From positions 901,681 to 965,680 of the forward strand of contig NZ_QJJL01000002.1 of the NCBI RefSeq assembly GCF_003201935.1: a stretch of DNA of 64,000 nucleotides, given 5' to 3'. Under the pieces are notes generated by a model. It did no database searches, had not been told where the DNA came from, and was given only the letters and a program-made list of their open reading frames with translations. This stretch comes from Loktanella sp. PT4BL. GTDB taxonomy: Bacteria; Pseudomonadota; Alphaproteobacteria; Rhodobacterales; Rhodobacteraceae. Below, one piece after another: positions 7,860 through 16,899 of the stretch; position 1 is the stretch's first letter; each line of letters starts with the position of its first letter. Made by a program: the position numbers and the translations under genes.

Positions 7860-9269
7860 ATGGCAGAAGTAGACGACGCCTTGCGCAACCTCATATCTGG
7901 ACCCGCGCGCATGACCTGTGTCAGGTCCGGTCGTACGGTTGATCGTCCCGCGTTCGGGCAGCTGGTTGATGCCCGTGCAACGGAGATCAAAAAGCACATA
8001 CCGCCAAGCCCTGCCCGCATCGTCATTGCGATAAATGACCCCATCGACTGCCTTGTCAGCCTCTTTGCTGTCTGGCAGTGCGGCAGATGCGCTGTCATGG
8101 TCAATCCGGACATCAAAGACAAGGAACGGGGAAATGTGATCGCAAGCACTGGCGCATCGCTATGGCTTGAAGACGGCCACGCGGTTCAGCCCCTTGCCTT
8201 TGATCCTCGCGATGATGACATCAAGAACGCCGCACTCATTTTGATGACGTCAGGTACGACAGGCGTGCCCAAAGGCGTGACCCATAGTCTTGCCGGACTG
8301 CAGGCGCGACTTGAAGAAAACCTCAAGGCGATCGGTCCAGCGGCGCTGCAGCGGACCCTTTGCACCCTGCCCCTGTTCTTCGGCCACGGGCTGATTGGAA
8401 ACGCGCTCACGGCACTCTACGCAGGACAGCATCTCTTTCTTTGGCCCAAGGTGCAGATGAACGAACTTTCCTCTTTTGGGGCCACTCTCGATAGCAACGG
8501 GATTACGTTCTTCAGTTCCGTTCCATCATTCTGGCGTATGCTTCTGGCAGTATCCTTCCCGCCAAAAGCGCCGATGCAGCGCGTCCACGTCGGTTCAGCG
8601 CCGCTATCGGCGGACCTGTGGCGGAAAATCGGTGAATGGTGCGGGACCGGAAATGTCTTTAACACATACGGGATGACAGAAACCGCAAACTGGATTTCCG
8701 GCGGAGCCTTCGGTGAAACCGAAAGCACCGACGGCTATGTCGGCCGCCCTTGGGGTGGTGAATTCAGGGTTCTCCGCGACGGGCATCTGCATGACACTGG
8801 CGAGGGGGAAATCGCCGTCAAGAGCCCGGGCCAGATGCTGGGTTTCTGGCGCGATGCAGACAAGACGCGCGAAACGATGATGGACGGTTTTTTGCTGACA
8901 GGCGATCTGGGGCAGCTCTCGGCTGACCAGTCACTCCGGCTGGTCGGACGCAGCAAGAACGAAATCAACATCGCGGGGATCAAGGTCCTTGCCGAAGAAG
9001 TTGACATGCTGCTTGAGTCACATCCAGACGTTGCGGAAGCCTGTAGTTTCGGTATTCCGGATGCCGTTTCAGGCGAGCGCGTCGCAGCGATCGTCCGGGC
9101 ACGCACCCCTGATCTGCTTGCACAGGATCTGATCCTGTGGTGCCGACAGAACGCGCGGGCGGACGCGGTGCCTTCCAAGATTGAAATTGTTGATGAAATC
9201 CCCAAGAATGACCGTGGTAAGATTGCAAGAGTGGATGTCAAAGCAAGGATGATTGCCAAATGGTCCTGA
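7860..9269 (+). CDS. Class I adenylate-forming acyl/aryl-acid ligase
   Basis: Expected to activate a carboxylic acid as acyl-AMP and pass it to coenzyme A or a carrier protein. About 469 residues, a little shorter than typical acyl-CoA synthetases. The P-loop A3 motif LILMTSGTTGVPKGVTHS, the A5 motif NTYGMTETA, the A7/A8 hinge LTGDLG ... LVGRSKNEINIAGIKV and the A10 lysine motif NDRGKIAR are all present, so it should be active. I use the ATG at 7860; an in-frame TTG at 7824 is an alternative. The acyl carrier gene ending this three-gene cassette suggests that the activated acid is loaded on that protein. Substrate unknown. Confidence 0.85.
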   Translation: MAEVDDALRNLISGPARMTCVRSGRTVDRPAFGQLVDARATEIKKHIPPSPARIVIAINDPIDCLVSLFAVWQCGRCAVMVNPDIKDKERGNVIASTGASLWLEDGHAVQPLAFDPRDDDIKNAALILMTSGTTGVPKGVTHSLAGLQARLEENLKAIGPAALQRTLCTLPLFFGHGLIGNALTALYAGQHLFLWPKVQMNELSSFGATLDSNGITFFSSVPSFWRMLLAVSFPPKAPMQRVHVGSAPLSADLWRKIGEWCGTGNVFNTYGMTETANWISGGAFGETESTDGYVGRPWGGEFRVLRDGHLHDTGEGEIAVKSPGQMLGFWRDADKTRETMMDGFLLTGDLGQLSADQSLRLVGRSKNEINIAGIKVLAEEVDMLLESHPDVAEACSFGIPDAVSGERVAAIVRARTPDLLAQDLILWCRQNARADAVPSKIEIVDEIPKNDRGKIARVDVKARMIAKWS

Positions 9270-9874
9270 AACTCATGCGCCGAAAAGAGCCCCCTGATCC
9301 TTATCTGTGCAAGCCGATCATTACCGATCGCTTCAATCTGGTGAACTGTACGCGTCAGCAAGCCATCAAATCCACAGCACCCTGGCGGACCGACAGTGAA
9401 ATTCTGCATAACCTGATGATGCCCAAGGCAGCCTACACCGACTTTCAGTGGGTCAAGGTCATCGGGCGGCCAGATGGCCACTCGCGGTTCTTTCATGCGA
9501 TTGTTGCGAAAGAGATCAAAGGAACGATCGGCACACATAGGGTGACAATCGACAGGTCAGGCAATGCAAGCCTTGCACTCGTCATCCATGCGCGGAGTTG
9601 GTGGGGCAAGGATGTCTTTGAAGAGGTCCGTACAGGAATCATGGATCACTTTAGCGCCTCTGACCGCGTTGTCCGGTTTCAGGGGCGTGTGCTCAGTCGC
9701 AACTTCAGTTCAATCTACAATTACAACAAGATGGGGTTCCGCATGATCGGCTATGATCGCAAGGCGTGGCTATCCCCCGTCACAGACGAGCATTGCGATA
9801 CAATCTATTACGAGATGCTGGCAGAAGACTGGCAAAAGAAACGCAACGGACAGGACAAGACAGATGCACAGTGA
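9260..9874 (+). CDS. GNAT-like N-acyltransferase family protein
   Basis: A 204-residue cytoplasmic protein. The middle part (GTIGTHRVTIDRSGNASLALVIHARSWWGK followed by a helix) and the end of the fold (RNFSSIYNYNKMGFRMIGYDRKAW) look like strands 4-5 and the C-terminal NxxSxxxYxKxGF element of GNAT acyltransferases, but the pyrophosphate-binding loop is degenerate (WWGKDVFEEV), so the call is tentative. It overlaps the ligase by ten bases and the carrier protein gene by eleven, so the three are one translation unit. Inferred role: acceptor-side transfer of the acyl group loaded on the carrier. Confidence 0.6.
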   Translation: MVLKLMRRKEPPDPYLCKPIITDRFNLVNCTRQQAIKSTAPWRTDSEILHNLMMPKAAYTDFQWVKVIGRPDGHSRFFHAIVAKEIKGTIGTHRVTIDRSGNASLALVIHARSWWGKDVFEEVRTGIMDHFSASDRVVRFQGRVLSRNFSSIYNYNKMGFRMIGYDRKAWLSPVTDEHCDTIYYEMLAEDWQKKRNGQDKTDAQ

Positions 9875-10085
9875 GGCCGTCTCGATCATCGCCAAAGCGC
9901 TTGGTGTGAGCGAAGAGAGCATCACCGCAGAAACGAGCCTGATGACGACCACGGAATGGGATAGTCTGGCACATTTCCGCATTGTCTTGTCTCTGGAAGA
10001 AAGACTTGGGCGTCCGCTCGACCCTGTCGAAATCACAACTCTGATAGATTTCTCTGCGGTAATGACGCTCTTGGACCACGCCTAG
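9864..10085 (+). CDS. Acyl carrier protein
   Basis: A 73-residue phosphopantetheine carrier. The attachment serine lies in EWDSLAHFRIV, after a first helix (SIIAKALGVSEESI) and before the acidic recognition helix (LEERLGRPLDP). The frame is open upstream, but the ATG at 9864 gives normal carrier length and overlaps the preceding gene by eleven bases. It is not the fatty-acid ACP (no fab context); it is dedicated to the neighbouring ligase by position. The gene ends 121 bases before the convergent ABC ATPase gene; no clear terminator lies between. Confidence 0.9.
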   Translation: MHSEAVSIIAKALGVSEESITAETSLMTTTEWDSLAHFRIVLSLEERLGRPLDPVEITTLIDFSAVMTLLDHA

Positions 10086-10206
10086 CGCCCCTGTCGTTAA
10101 CAGAGGGCCCGCATGCCTTGAACGGTAATGGGAAGGCACAGCATTGGCAGCCCAAGCAGGCCTTTTCTTCGGGCAATAATCCCGCATATGGCACGCTCCC
10201 AAAGAC

Positions 10207-11268
10207 TTAGTCGCGGATACGCTGCTCGGTTTCCGGATCGAACAGATACAGTCTTTTCGTCTCGAAGGTCAGACCAACGCGCTGGCCTTCCGAAACACGC
10301 TTATCGCCACGTTCCTCGACGACAATCCGTTCGCCCTCTTCCGTGAGCAAATAGGCATATGAGACCCCACCAAGGCTTTCAACCAGATCGACGGTCACGG
10401 CGTCACCCGCCGGATCGATCATCAGATGCTCGGGGCGCAGCCCCACCGTGACACGCCGCCCCCTGTGGCCACCTGCGAGACCGGTCGGCACGGTCTGCTT
10501 GAGACCAATTATTTCCACACCCGCTTCGGTGATTGTTCCATCCAGAAAATTCATTGCGGGGCTATCATTGAAACCCGCGACAAACTTGTTGTCGGGGTCG
10601 TGGTAAAGCTCCATCGGTGCGCCGACCTGTTCAATTCGCCCCAAGCGAAGCACAACGATTTTATCGGCCAGCGTCATCGCCTCGACCTGATCATGCGTGA
10701 CGTAGATCATCGTTGCGCCGATTTCCTTATGCAGACGCGCGATTTCCACCCGCATTTCCACACGCAATTCGGCATCAAGATTGGACAGCGGTTCGTCGAA
10801 CAAAAACACGTCCGGCCCGCGCACGATGGCGCGTCCGATGGACACGCGCTGCCGTTGCCCGCCTGACAGAGCGGCGGGTTTGCGGTCAAGATAGTCATCC
10901 AGTTTCAAAATGCGCGAGGCCTCGGCCACCTTGGCCGCGATCACGTCCTTGGGGTGTTTGTTCATGCGCAACCCAAAGCCCATGTTCTCCTTGACGGTCA
11001 TATGCGGGTAAAGGGCGTAGGTCTGGAACACCATCGCCACGCCACGGTCCGAGGGGTCAAGCCGTGTCACATCACGGGCACCGATATGCATCTGGCCTTC
11101 GGTCGTTTCCTCCAACCCGGCGACCATGCGCAGCAAGGTTGACTTCCCGCAGCCGGAAGGACCAACGAAAACACAGAACTCACCATCATCAATCTCAAGA
11201 TCGATGCCGTGAATAACCTGAACGTCGCCATATTTCTTGATGATGCTGCGCATCGTGACACCGGACAT
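10207..11268 (-). CDS. CUT1 sugar ABC transporter ATP-binding subunit (UgpC/MsmK/MalK type)
   Basis: Energises the sugar importer encoded upstream. 353 residues. Walker A GPSGCGKS near residues 36-43, the Q-loop FQTYALYPH, signature LSGGQRQRV, Walker B VFLFDEPLSNLD and the H-loop VTHDQVEAM are intact, followed by the C-terminal TOBE/OB regulatory domain typical of MalK-like subunits. I use the ATG at 11268 (MSGVTMRSI) with AAGGAG six bases upstream, one base after the hydrolase stop. The frame continues upstream inside that gene, but the extra residues are an overlapping-frame artefact. Such subunits can serve several transporters. Confidence 0.95.
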   Translation of the reverse strand: MSGVTMRSIIKKYGDVQVIHGIDLEIDDGEFCVFVGPSGCGKSTLLRMVAGLEETTEGQMHIGARDVTRLDPSDRGVAMVFQTYALYPHMTVKENMGFGLRMNKHPKDVIAAKVAEASRILKLDDYLDRKPAALSGGQRQRVSIGRAIVRGPDVFLFDEPLSNLDAELRVEMRVEIARLHKEIGATMIYVTHDQVEAMTLADKIVVLRLGRIEQVGAPMELYHDPDNKFVAGFNDSPAMNFLDGTITEAGVEIIGLKQTVPTGLAGGHRGRRVTVGLRPEHLMIDPAGDAVTVDLVESLGGVSYAYLLTEEGERIVVEERGDKRVSEGQRVGLTFETKRLYLFDPETEQRIRD

Positions 11269-11269
11269 A

Positions 11270-12370
11270 TCAGGCTCCTTTGATAGACTGGTTTTGGTGG
11301 CCCTTTGTGAGGGTGCGGATCGTCTCGACTTCACGGGACTCATAAGCCCTGCCATCGGGATGAAGCAGATCATGGAACCAAAGATCATCCGTTGCGTGTC
11401 CTCCATGGGCGCGCACGAGATCTTGTGGCCAAGCCAGATGCGTTTGTGAGCGGCCCTGCACCAATCCCCATTGGAAGCAACCCACCTTGCGGTCGTGGTA
11501 CATGGGCAACTGGTCGGAAATTGTGCTGTCCACCGCCCGTGCCATCCATTCGGTACAGAGCATCGGACGATCGAGAACGGACAGATAATCAATAAAGCGC
11601 TCTACCTGATCGGTGCGCCAATAGGCGTGGAATGTGATGATGTCAGAGTGCAGCAATGCGCTGCGGTCAATCTCTGTCTGATAGGGGTGTGCCGCCTCGC
11701 CCGGCAAAGGTGTTGTCCAGGCAGCAACCGTCAAAGGCTGCATGGGATATTGCGAGCGCGCCCATGCAAAGGCGCTTTCCATCAAGGCAAGCGAATGGCT
11801 TTCGAGATCACGGGGGTAGCGCGAAAATCCGTCTTTGCTGAATTGCATCCTGTTGCCGGGTTCATTGTAGATGTCCCAGAACAGGATCCGCCGGTCATTC
11901 CGGAAAGCGCGCACAACGCCGATGACATAGGCCCGCAGGGTGTCATGCCGTTCCGCATCCATGACCACATCGCGCCCCGGACTGGCAATCGCGCGGCTGT
12001 TATGCACCCCCGCAATCGGATCCGGCTGTGGACCATAGACAGGTTCGACCCCTCCAAAACCGCAGTCATCAAACAGACAGAGCGCGGTCTTGATCCGGCA
12101 CTGGTCCGCAACCGCCAGCAGGCTGTCGATACGCTCCAGAAAACCGGCGCGGTCGTGCTCCCAGAAAAGCGGGTGGAGATTGACACGCATCGCATTGAAG
12201 CCGATGTCTGCCGCCCATTGCAGTTCCCGTGTGATTGTTGGCAGATCAAAGCTGTCTGCGTGCCACATTTCGAGAAAATTCACCGCCGTGGATGGCAAGT
12301 AGTTAAACCCACATACCCAAGGTTGGGCGTCCCACCATGCGTTTGCGTCTTTGGTTGTCCAGCGGTCCAT
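11270..12370 (-). CDS. Clan GH-A glycoside hydrolase (cellulase/GH5-like)
   Basis: A 366-residue, apparently cytoplasmic hydrolase (no signal peptide). The (beta/alpha)8 catalytic residues are recognisable: acid/base Glu170 in FWDIYNEPGN and nucleophile Glu274 in RPMLCTEWMAR, with an ITFHAYW strand between. Embedded between the binding protein and ATPase genes of a sugar transporter, it most likely hydrolyses the imported glycoside. Family GH5 or a near relative is my best guess from motifs; the substrate cannot be read. Upstream lies an intergenic hairpin that may lower its expression relative to the binding protein. Confidence 0.85.
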   Translation of the reverse strand: MDRWTTKDANAWWDAQPWVCGFNYLPSTAVNFLEMWHADSFDLPTITRELQWAADIGFNAMRVNLHPLFWEHDRAGFLERIDSLLAVADQCRIKTALCLFDDCGFGGVEPVYGPQPDPIAGVHNSRAIASPGRDVVMDAERHDTLRAYVIGVVRAFRNDRRILFWDIYNEPGNRMQFSKDGFSRYPRDLESHSLALMESAFAWARSQYPMQPLTVAAWTTPLPGEAAHPYQTEIDRSALLHSDIITFHAYWRTDQVERFIDYLSVLDRPMLCTEWMARAVDSTISDQLPMYHDRKVGCFQWGLVQGRSQTHLAWPQDLVRAHGGHATDDLWFHDLLHPDGRAYESREVETIRTLTKGHQNQSIKGA

Positions 12371-12401
12371 GCACGTGTCCGTAATGCTAGAATAATGAAG
12401 A

Positions 12402-12432
12402 CGTCGCCCCGACCCGAGAGATCGGAGCGACG
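12402..12432 (-). terminator. Intergenic hairpin between binding-protein and hydrolase genes
   Basis: CGTCGCCCCGA pairs with TCGGAGCGACG (eleven positions, one C-A mismatch) around a nine-base loop; on the transcribed minus strand it is followed by a mixed T-rich stretch. It could act as a partial terminator or an mRNA-stabilising 3' end for the binding-protein message, as in maltose-type operons. Confidence 0.55.
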
Positions 12433-12444
12433 GGGGGGGCGTGC

Positions 12445-13719
12445 CTAGCGGTCAAGCAAGTCCTGCACCTCGAACTCTGCATCCTGCAGGGCCGCTTCCA
12501 CCGGTTTGTCGGTCAGCCAGATGGCCTGCAATTCGCGGTTCAGCACATCCTGGATTGCACCATAACGCTCGGATGGTGGCGTGTCCCTGGCGATGGCGGC
12601 GGTGCCTGTGTATTCATCGCGGTGTGGCAAGGATTGATAGGCTTCGCTGTCCACCACCGACTGACGCACGGACATATGGCCGGTGCGGGCCCAGTCGATG
12701 TTGTGATCATTGATGAAAGCCAGCACTTTCAGCGCCGCTTCGCGCTCGGCCCCTTCCAGCGATGCAGGGATTGCCCACATGTGGCTGTCCGCCCAGGTTG
12801 CGCCTGTTTCAAAGAGTGTTGGGAAGTCGGCAACATAGTAGTTATCAAGTGCCACCTCCTCTTTCGCAGCCTCTGCGCTGTAGAAATCCACAACCCATGT
12901 GCCGTTCACAAGAACCGCAGCCTCGCCGTTCAGGAAAGCCTGCTGGCTGTCCGCATAGTTGAGCTGCGGGTTGGCGTAGCCCGCGTCGAAGAGCTGTGTG
13001 ATCGCTTCAACGGCGTTCTTGCCGGCTTCGGTGTTGATTGTGGCGGTGCCGTCATCTGTAAAGATGTTCGCGTTTTGCTGCCACATCAGGGCAAGCACCA
13101 GACGCACACCAATCGGGAACTGTGCAAAGTCCGCTGCCAGATAGTCCTGACCGGTGGCCTCTTTGACCATTGCCGCATGTTCCATCATTTCAGCCGGAGA
13201 TGTTGGCAATACCGGCGCGCCGTTCTCGACCAATCCGGCTGCTTCCATGATGTCCATGTTCACATGCCAGAGGTTGGCGTGGAAATCCATCGGGACGCCG
13301 TAGATCCCGCCATTGTAGCTGACTGCATCAAGTGCCGCAGGGGACCAGTCGGATGCGTCGATGCCTGCCGCTTCCAGCTCACCGGAAATCTCAGCGAGCG
13401 CCCCCAGACCGGCAAATTCAGGGATGCGGTGCCGGTGCATGACGTGCACATCGGGCGGCGTGCCACCGGCGTAGGCCGCCTTGATCTGGTCGTAGTAGTT
13501 GCCCCAGTCGGTTGGCAGCGTGTTGATGCTGATCCCGTCCAGTTCCGCATCGGCAGCGTTGATGATCGACTGGATGATGCAAGCCTCGCCCGCGCTTGTC
13601 GTGGTGTCGGTGCCTGCATCCTCGCAGGCGCCGAAAAAGCGGCCCAATGTAATTTCCTATGCCACGCTTTCGGTGGCAATGAGCGCGGTTGCGGCCGCGA
13701 TGAGTAGCACATGTTTCAT
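12445..13719 (-). pseudogene. Sugar ABC transporter substrate-binding protein with in-frame amber codon after the signal peptide
   Basis: A CUT1 extracellular solute-binding protein (family 1), normally periplasmic, about 424 codons. Translation from the ATG at 13719, with GGAGG six bases upstream, gives a perfect signal peptide (MKHVLLIAAATALIA then TESVA). Codon 21 is TAG (13659-13657), and the same frame continues EITLGRFFGACEDAG and on to a complete binding-protein fold ending at 12445. The stop thus sits exactly at the cleavage site. A TTG at 13647, with AGGA seven bases before it, could reinitiate, but the product would lack export. The other transporter genes are intact. Possible readings are a recent nonsense mutation, an assembly error (one base), or amber readthrough. 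No second defect is visible. Confidence 0.85.
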
Positions 13720-13743
13720 GGTATTCCTCCCTAGAATGTGCGG

Positions 13744-14577
13744 TTAGCCCTTTGATCCGCCCACGGTCATGGCTTGCACCACGTACCGCTGGAAAATCAG
13801 GAACAGGATGACAACCGGCAGGGACGCGATAACGCCCGAGGCCATGACACGGCCCAGCCCTTCCGATTGCGCGAAGTTGGATTGGATGGACGCTAGGCCC
13901 AAAGTGATCGTGAAGTATTCACGCTGCTGGGCACTGACGAGCGGCCACAGGTAATCGTTCCACGCATAAAGAAACGTCAGGATCGCCAAGGTCATCATGG
14001 CAGGCCGCGCGAGCGGCAGCATGACGTACCAGAAAATCCTGAGCCATGTGACGCCATCAAGCCGTGCGGCCTCTTCGATGTCTTTCGGGATGGCGCGAAA
14101 GAACTGCATCATCAAGAAGACGCCGATCGGCACGGCCATGCGCGGCAGGATCAGCGCGTGGTAGCTGTTGTGCCAGCCGAAATCTGCAAACATCGTATAA
14201 AGCGGAATGAAAACAGCCTGTTCGGGCACCATCAGCCCGATCAGGCAAATCACGGTGATCGTCTTCTTGAACGGGAACTCTAGCCGCGCAAGCGCGTAGC
14301 CCGCTGTTGTTGAGACCGCGAGCACGCCGAGCGTCATGCCGACGGCAACGATCAATGAATTCAAAAACCATGCAGGTGTTTGCCCGAAACTGAAAAGGGC
14401 TGCGTAGTTGTCCCATGTAAACGGCAAAGGGATCAGCCCGAAGGCAGTGGAGGACGTCGTCCGCGCCAGAACATCATTGGGCTGGAAAGAGAGTGAGACC
14501 ATCCAGATGGTCGGGACAAGCCAGGTGAAAGCGGGAATGGCGAGCGCTGTGACCAGCCAGTAATATGAACGGTTCAT
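13744..14577 (-). CDS. CUT1 sugar ABC transporter permease, MalG type
   Basis: Inner-membrane permease of 277 residues with six predicted membrane helices, the first at residues 8-28. The EAA loop that contacts the ATPase is clear: IEEAARLDGVTWLRIFWYVMLPLARP. It overlaps the MalF-type gene by four bases (ATGA) and is followed 24 bases later by the binding-protein gene. Together with the genes on either side it forms a complete importer for an unknown oligosaccharide or glycoside. Confidence 0.95.
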   Translation of the reverse strand: MNRSYYWLVTALAIPAFTWLVPTIWMVSLSFQPNDVLARTTSSTAFGLIPLPFTWDNYAALFSFGQTPAWFLNSLIVAVGMTLGVLAVSTTAGYALARLEFPFKKTITVICLIGLMVPEQAVFIPLYTMFADFGWHNSYHALILPRMAVPIGVFLMMQFFRAIPKDIEEAARLDGVTWLRIFWYVMLPLARPAMMTLAILTFLYAWNDYLWPLVSAQQREYFTITLGLASIQSNFAQSEGLGRVMASGVIASLPVVILFLIFQRYVVQAMTVGGSKG

Positions 14578-15665
14578 TCCGGTATCTCCCGCCCTACAAC
14601 AAACTGGATGATGGAAAAGCAGCCCATGATGACAAAAAGAAAGACCGCCATCGCACTTGCCCGACCAAGCTCGCTATCGCGGAACCCCGTCTGGTAGATG
14701 TAGCGGACAAGGACCTGTGTGCTGTCATTCGGCCCGCCTTGGGTCATCAGATGCGATTGCCCGAAAACCTGAAAGTGCAGGATGATCTGCAAGATGACGA
14801 CGACGGTGATGGTGCGCTTGAGGTTTGGCAGAGTGATGTACCAGAACGCCCGCGCGCCCGTGGCGTTATCAAGCGCCGCCGCTTCATAAAGATCTTTCGA
14901 GATATCCTGCAAACCTGCGAGAAAGAGGATCATCGCGATCCCGAGGCTCCACCAGATTGTGGCGATCACAATGGCGGCCATGGCGAATTGCTGGTCGGTC
15001 AGCCAGTTGATCGGCGTGCCACCCACCGCTTGGGTTATATTTGCGATCAGGCCCTGACGGGGCGAAAACATGATCTGCCAGATCAATGTCACAACAGTTA
15101 CAGAGAGAACCTGGCTCAGGAAAAACAACGTGCGCAGCATGGACATGGCGCGGGTTTCACGATTGACGGCAGCCGCAAGCAAGAGCGCGGAGATCGTCAC
15201 GCCCGGCACTGCCAAACCGACAAAGACGAGCGTATTGCCAACGGTGGGCCAAAACCTGCGGTCAAACCAGCGACCACCCTCGCCCGCGTGAAAACCGGGA
15301 ATAACAATCAGCAGCAACGACGCCACACCGAGGGCAATCGCATTGAAACGGCTTAACTTGTCCCCGAGGCGCAACAGGACTGCGAGTGCCAGTCCAATGA
15401 GGCCAAGGACCTGCCAGAATGGCGCTGCAAACAGCGACCATTCGATATTGCGTCCCCACATCACGCGCTCGTAGTTGCGCAGGCCAACAAATTCCTTGGC
15501 ATCAGGGTTGAACGCGACAGCAAGCAGGTTCCAGTCATGCAGGCTGATCCAGACCCCGCGAAAGAAGGGGTAAATCAGGAAAAGGGCATAGACCGCCAGA
15601 AACGGGAGCAGCAACGTGTAGGCCGCCTGTGTTTGGGTCATTTGTCTTGAAGTTCTGGTCCGCAT
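14574..15665 (-). CDS. CUT1 sugar ABC transporter permease, MalF type
   Basis: First gene of the sugar operon, 363 residues. It has an N-terminal membrane helix (LLLPFLAVYALFLIYPFFRG), an extra pair of hydrophobic segments near 85-120 with a short periplasmic loop, and then the permease core with the EAA loop LYEAAALDNATGARAFWYITLPNLKR. The start region faces the divergent lacI-type gene across a 91-base intergenic region that contains the operator. It overlaps the second permease by four bases. Confidence 0.94.
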   Translation of the reverse strand: MRTRTSRQMTQTQAAYTLLLPFLAVYALFLIYPFFRGVWISLHDWNLLAVAFNPDAKEFVGLRNYERVMWGRNIEWSLFAAPFWQVLGLIGLALAVLLRLGDKLSRFNAIALGVASLLLIVIPGFHAGEGGRWFDRRFWPTVGNTLVFVGLAVPGVTISALLLAAAVNRETRAMSMLRTLFFLSQVLSVTVVTLIWQIMFSPRQGLIANITQAVGGTPINWLTDQQFAMAAIVIATIWWSLGIAMILFLAGLQDISKDLYEAAALDNATGARAFWYITLPNLKRTITVVVILQIILHFQVFGQSHLMTQGGPNDSTQVLVRYIYQTGFRDSELGRASAMAVFLFVIMGCFSIIQFVVGREIPE

Positions 15666-15701
15666 CTCTCCCTCCCCCCAGAGCTATGCCGATTCCTCTT
15701 G

Positions 15702-15731
15702 TGCTAATATTATTAGCAATATTTATTAGCA
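15702..15731. promoter_or_regulatory. LacI-family operator between sugar operon and its regulator
   Basis: A perfect 17-base palindrome TGCTAATATTATTAGCA lies at 15702-15718, and a second half site TATTAGCA follows at 15724-15731. The position between divergent promoters and the palindrome with an odd centre suit a LacI-family regulator that would control both the operon and itself. No binding data; the assignment is by position. Confidence 0.75.
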
Positions 15732-15756
15732 TCCGACAAGGGAAATCGGATCTGGA

Positions 15757-16785
15757 ATGAAATTGACCGAGAAAGAGACCCCGACGCGGGTAACAATGAA
15801 GGATGTTGCCCTGCATGCGGGCGTCTCCCAGTCCACTGTTTCTTTTGTGTTGAACGGTTTGGAGGACATGCGCATCAGCCGCGAAACGCGCAAGCGCGTC
15901 ATGCAGGCGGTCGATGAACTTGGCTACCGCCCCCGCGGCGCTGGCCGCCCGCCCAAGTCGAACCGGACCGGTGTCATCGGCCTGATGATTGATGAGATCG
16001 CGACCAGCCCTTTTGCCGCGATATCAATCGAGGGTGTTCAGGAAGAGGCATGGAAAAATGATCTGATCGTAGAGGTCGTCATGACTGGCGGCGACAAGAA
16101 CTACGAGACCGAGGTGCTGAAAAAGTGGTCCGGCGACAATGCAATCGGTGTTGTCTACGGATCGATCCTGACGCGCCAACTGGTCCCTCCGCAAGGGCTG
16201 GCAAGACACCGTGCCGTTCTTTTGAATTGCTATGATCATGACAAACAGTATTCGTCTGTGGTGCCCGCCGAACGCCGCGGCGGCGAGGTCGCGACGGAAG
16301 CCTTGCTTGCCGCAGGGCACCGCCGGATCGCCTTTATCTCGGGCGAACCGTGGATGGAGGCATCGGATCAAAGGATGGAAGGCTATGAGCGGGCGTTGCG
16401 CGCGGCACGCATTCCCGTTGATCCGTCTTTGATCATGGAAGGGAATTTTCTGCCAAGTGGCGGGCGTGATGCGACGCTGAAACTGATGCAGGCATCCGTG
16501 CCGCCAGATGCAATTTTCTGTGCGAACGATCTGACGGCAGTGGGCTGCTATGAAGCACTCAAGGAACTGGGTGTTCAGGTTGGCAAGTCTGTCGCCGTGA
16601 TGGGCTATGACGATCAGGAAATTGCACAGCACCTGTCCCCTGCCCTCTCAACCGTGCTCTTGCCTCACCGTGAAATGGGCCAATGGTGTGTCGAACAGCT
16701 TCTATCGCCAGACGCACAGCTGGTTGTGATAGAGCGGATGGAATGTCCGCTTGTTCTGCGCGCCTCGCACAGATCTGCCCCCTAG
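15757..16785 (+). CDS. LacI-family transcriptional regulator
   Basis: 342 residues. The N-terminal helix-turn-helix and hinge are typical (VTMKDVALHAGVSQSTVSFVLNG, then a hinge helix near residue 55), followed by a periplasmic-binding-protein-like effector domain (TGVIGLMIDEIATSPF; GHRRIAFISGEPWMEASDQRMEGY; IFCANDLTAVGCYEAL). Divergent from the sugar ABC operon and facing the palindromic operator, so it is most likely its sugar-responsive repressor. A near-consensus GHRRIAFI segment marks a sugar-binding GalR/LacI member. Confidence 0.95.
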   Translation: MKLTEKETPTRVTMKDVALHAGVSQSTVSFVLNGLEDMRISRETRKRVMQAVDELGYRPRGAGRPPKSNRTGVIGLMIDEIATSPFAAISIEGVQEEAWKNDLIVEVVMTGGDKNYETEVLKKWSGDNAIGVVYGSILTRQLVPPQGLARHRAVLLNCYDHDKQYSSVVPAERRGGEVATEALLAAGHRRIAFISGEPWMEASDQRMEGYERALRAARIPVDPSLIMEGNFLPSGGRDATLKLMQASVPPDAIFCANDLTAVGCYEALKELGVQVGKSVAVMGYDDQEIAQHLSPALSTVLLPHREMGQWCVEQLLSPDAQLVVIERMECPLVLRASHRSAP

Positions 16786-16899
16786 TGGCCCTTTGCCGCG
16801 CTGTGGATGCCGACATTGTGATGTTGCCTGCTTGCAGTCCCTGCCGCTATGCGACAAATTATTGGGATAGCTGATTTTTCACACGGACGCGCGCGGACG

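Noticed and set aside
11269..11592. N-terminal extension of 108 residues on the ABC ATPase
   Set aside because: The extension lies in another frame of the hydrolase gene and has no similarity to ABC proteins; a good ribosome-binding site precedes the ATG at 11268.
13657..13659. Alternative genetic code (UAG reassigned) as explanation for the amber codon
   Set aside because: Other genes in the window end normally with TAG, TAA and TGA, and the other interrupted genes use different stops.
13740..13760. Frameshift as an alternative explanation for the broken binding-protein gene
   Set aside because: Signal peptide and mature part are in exactly the same frame; only the TAG codon interrupts it.
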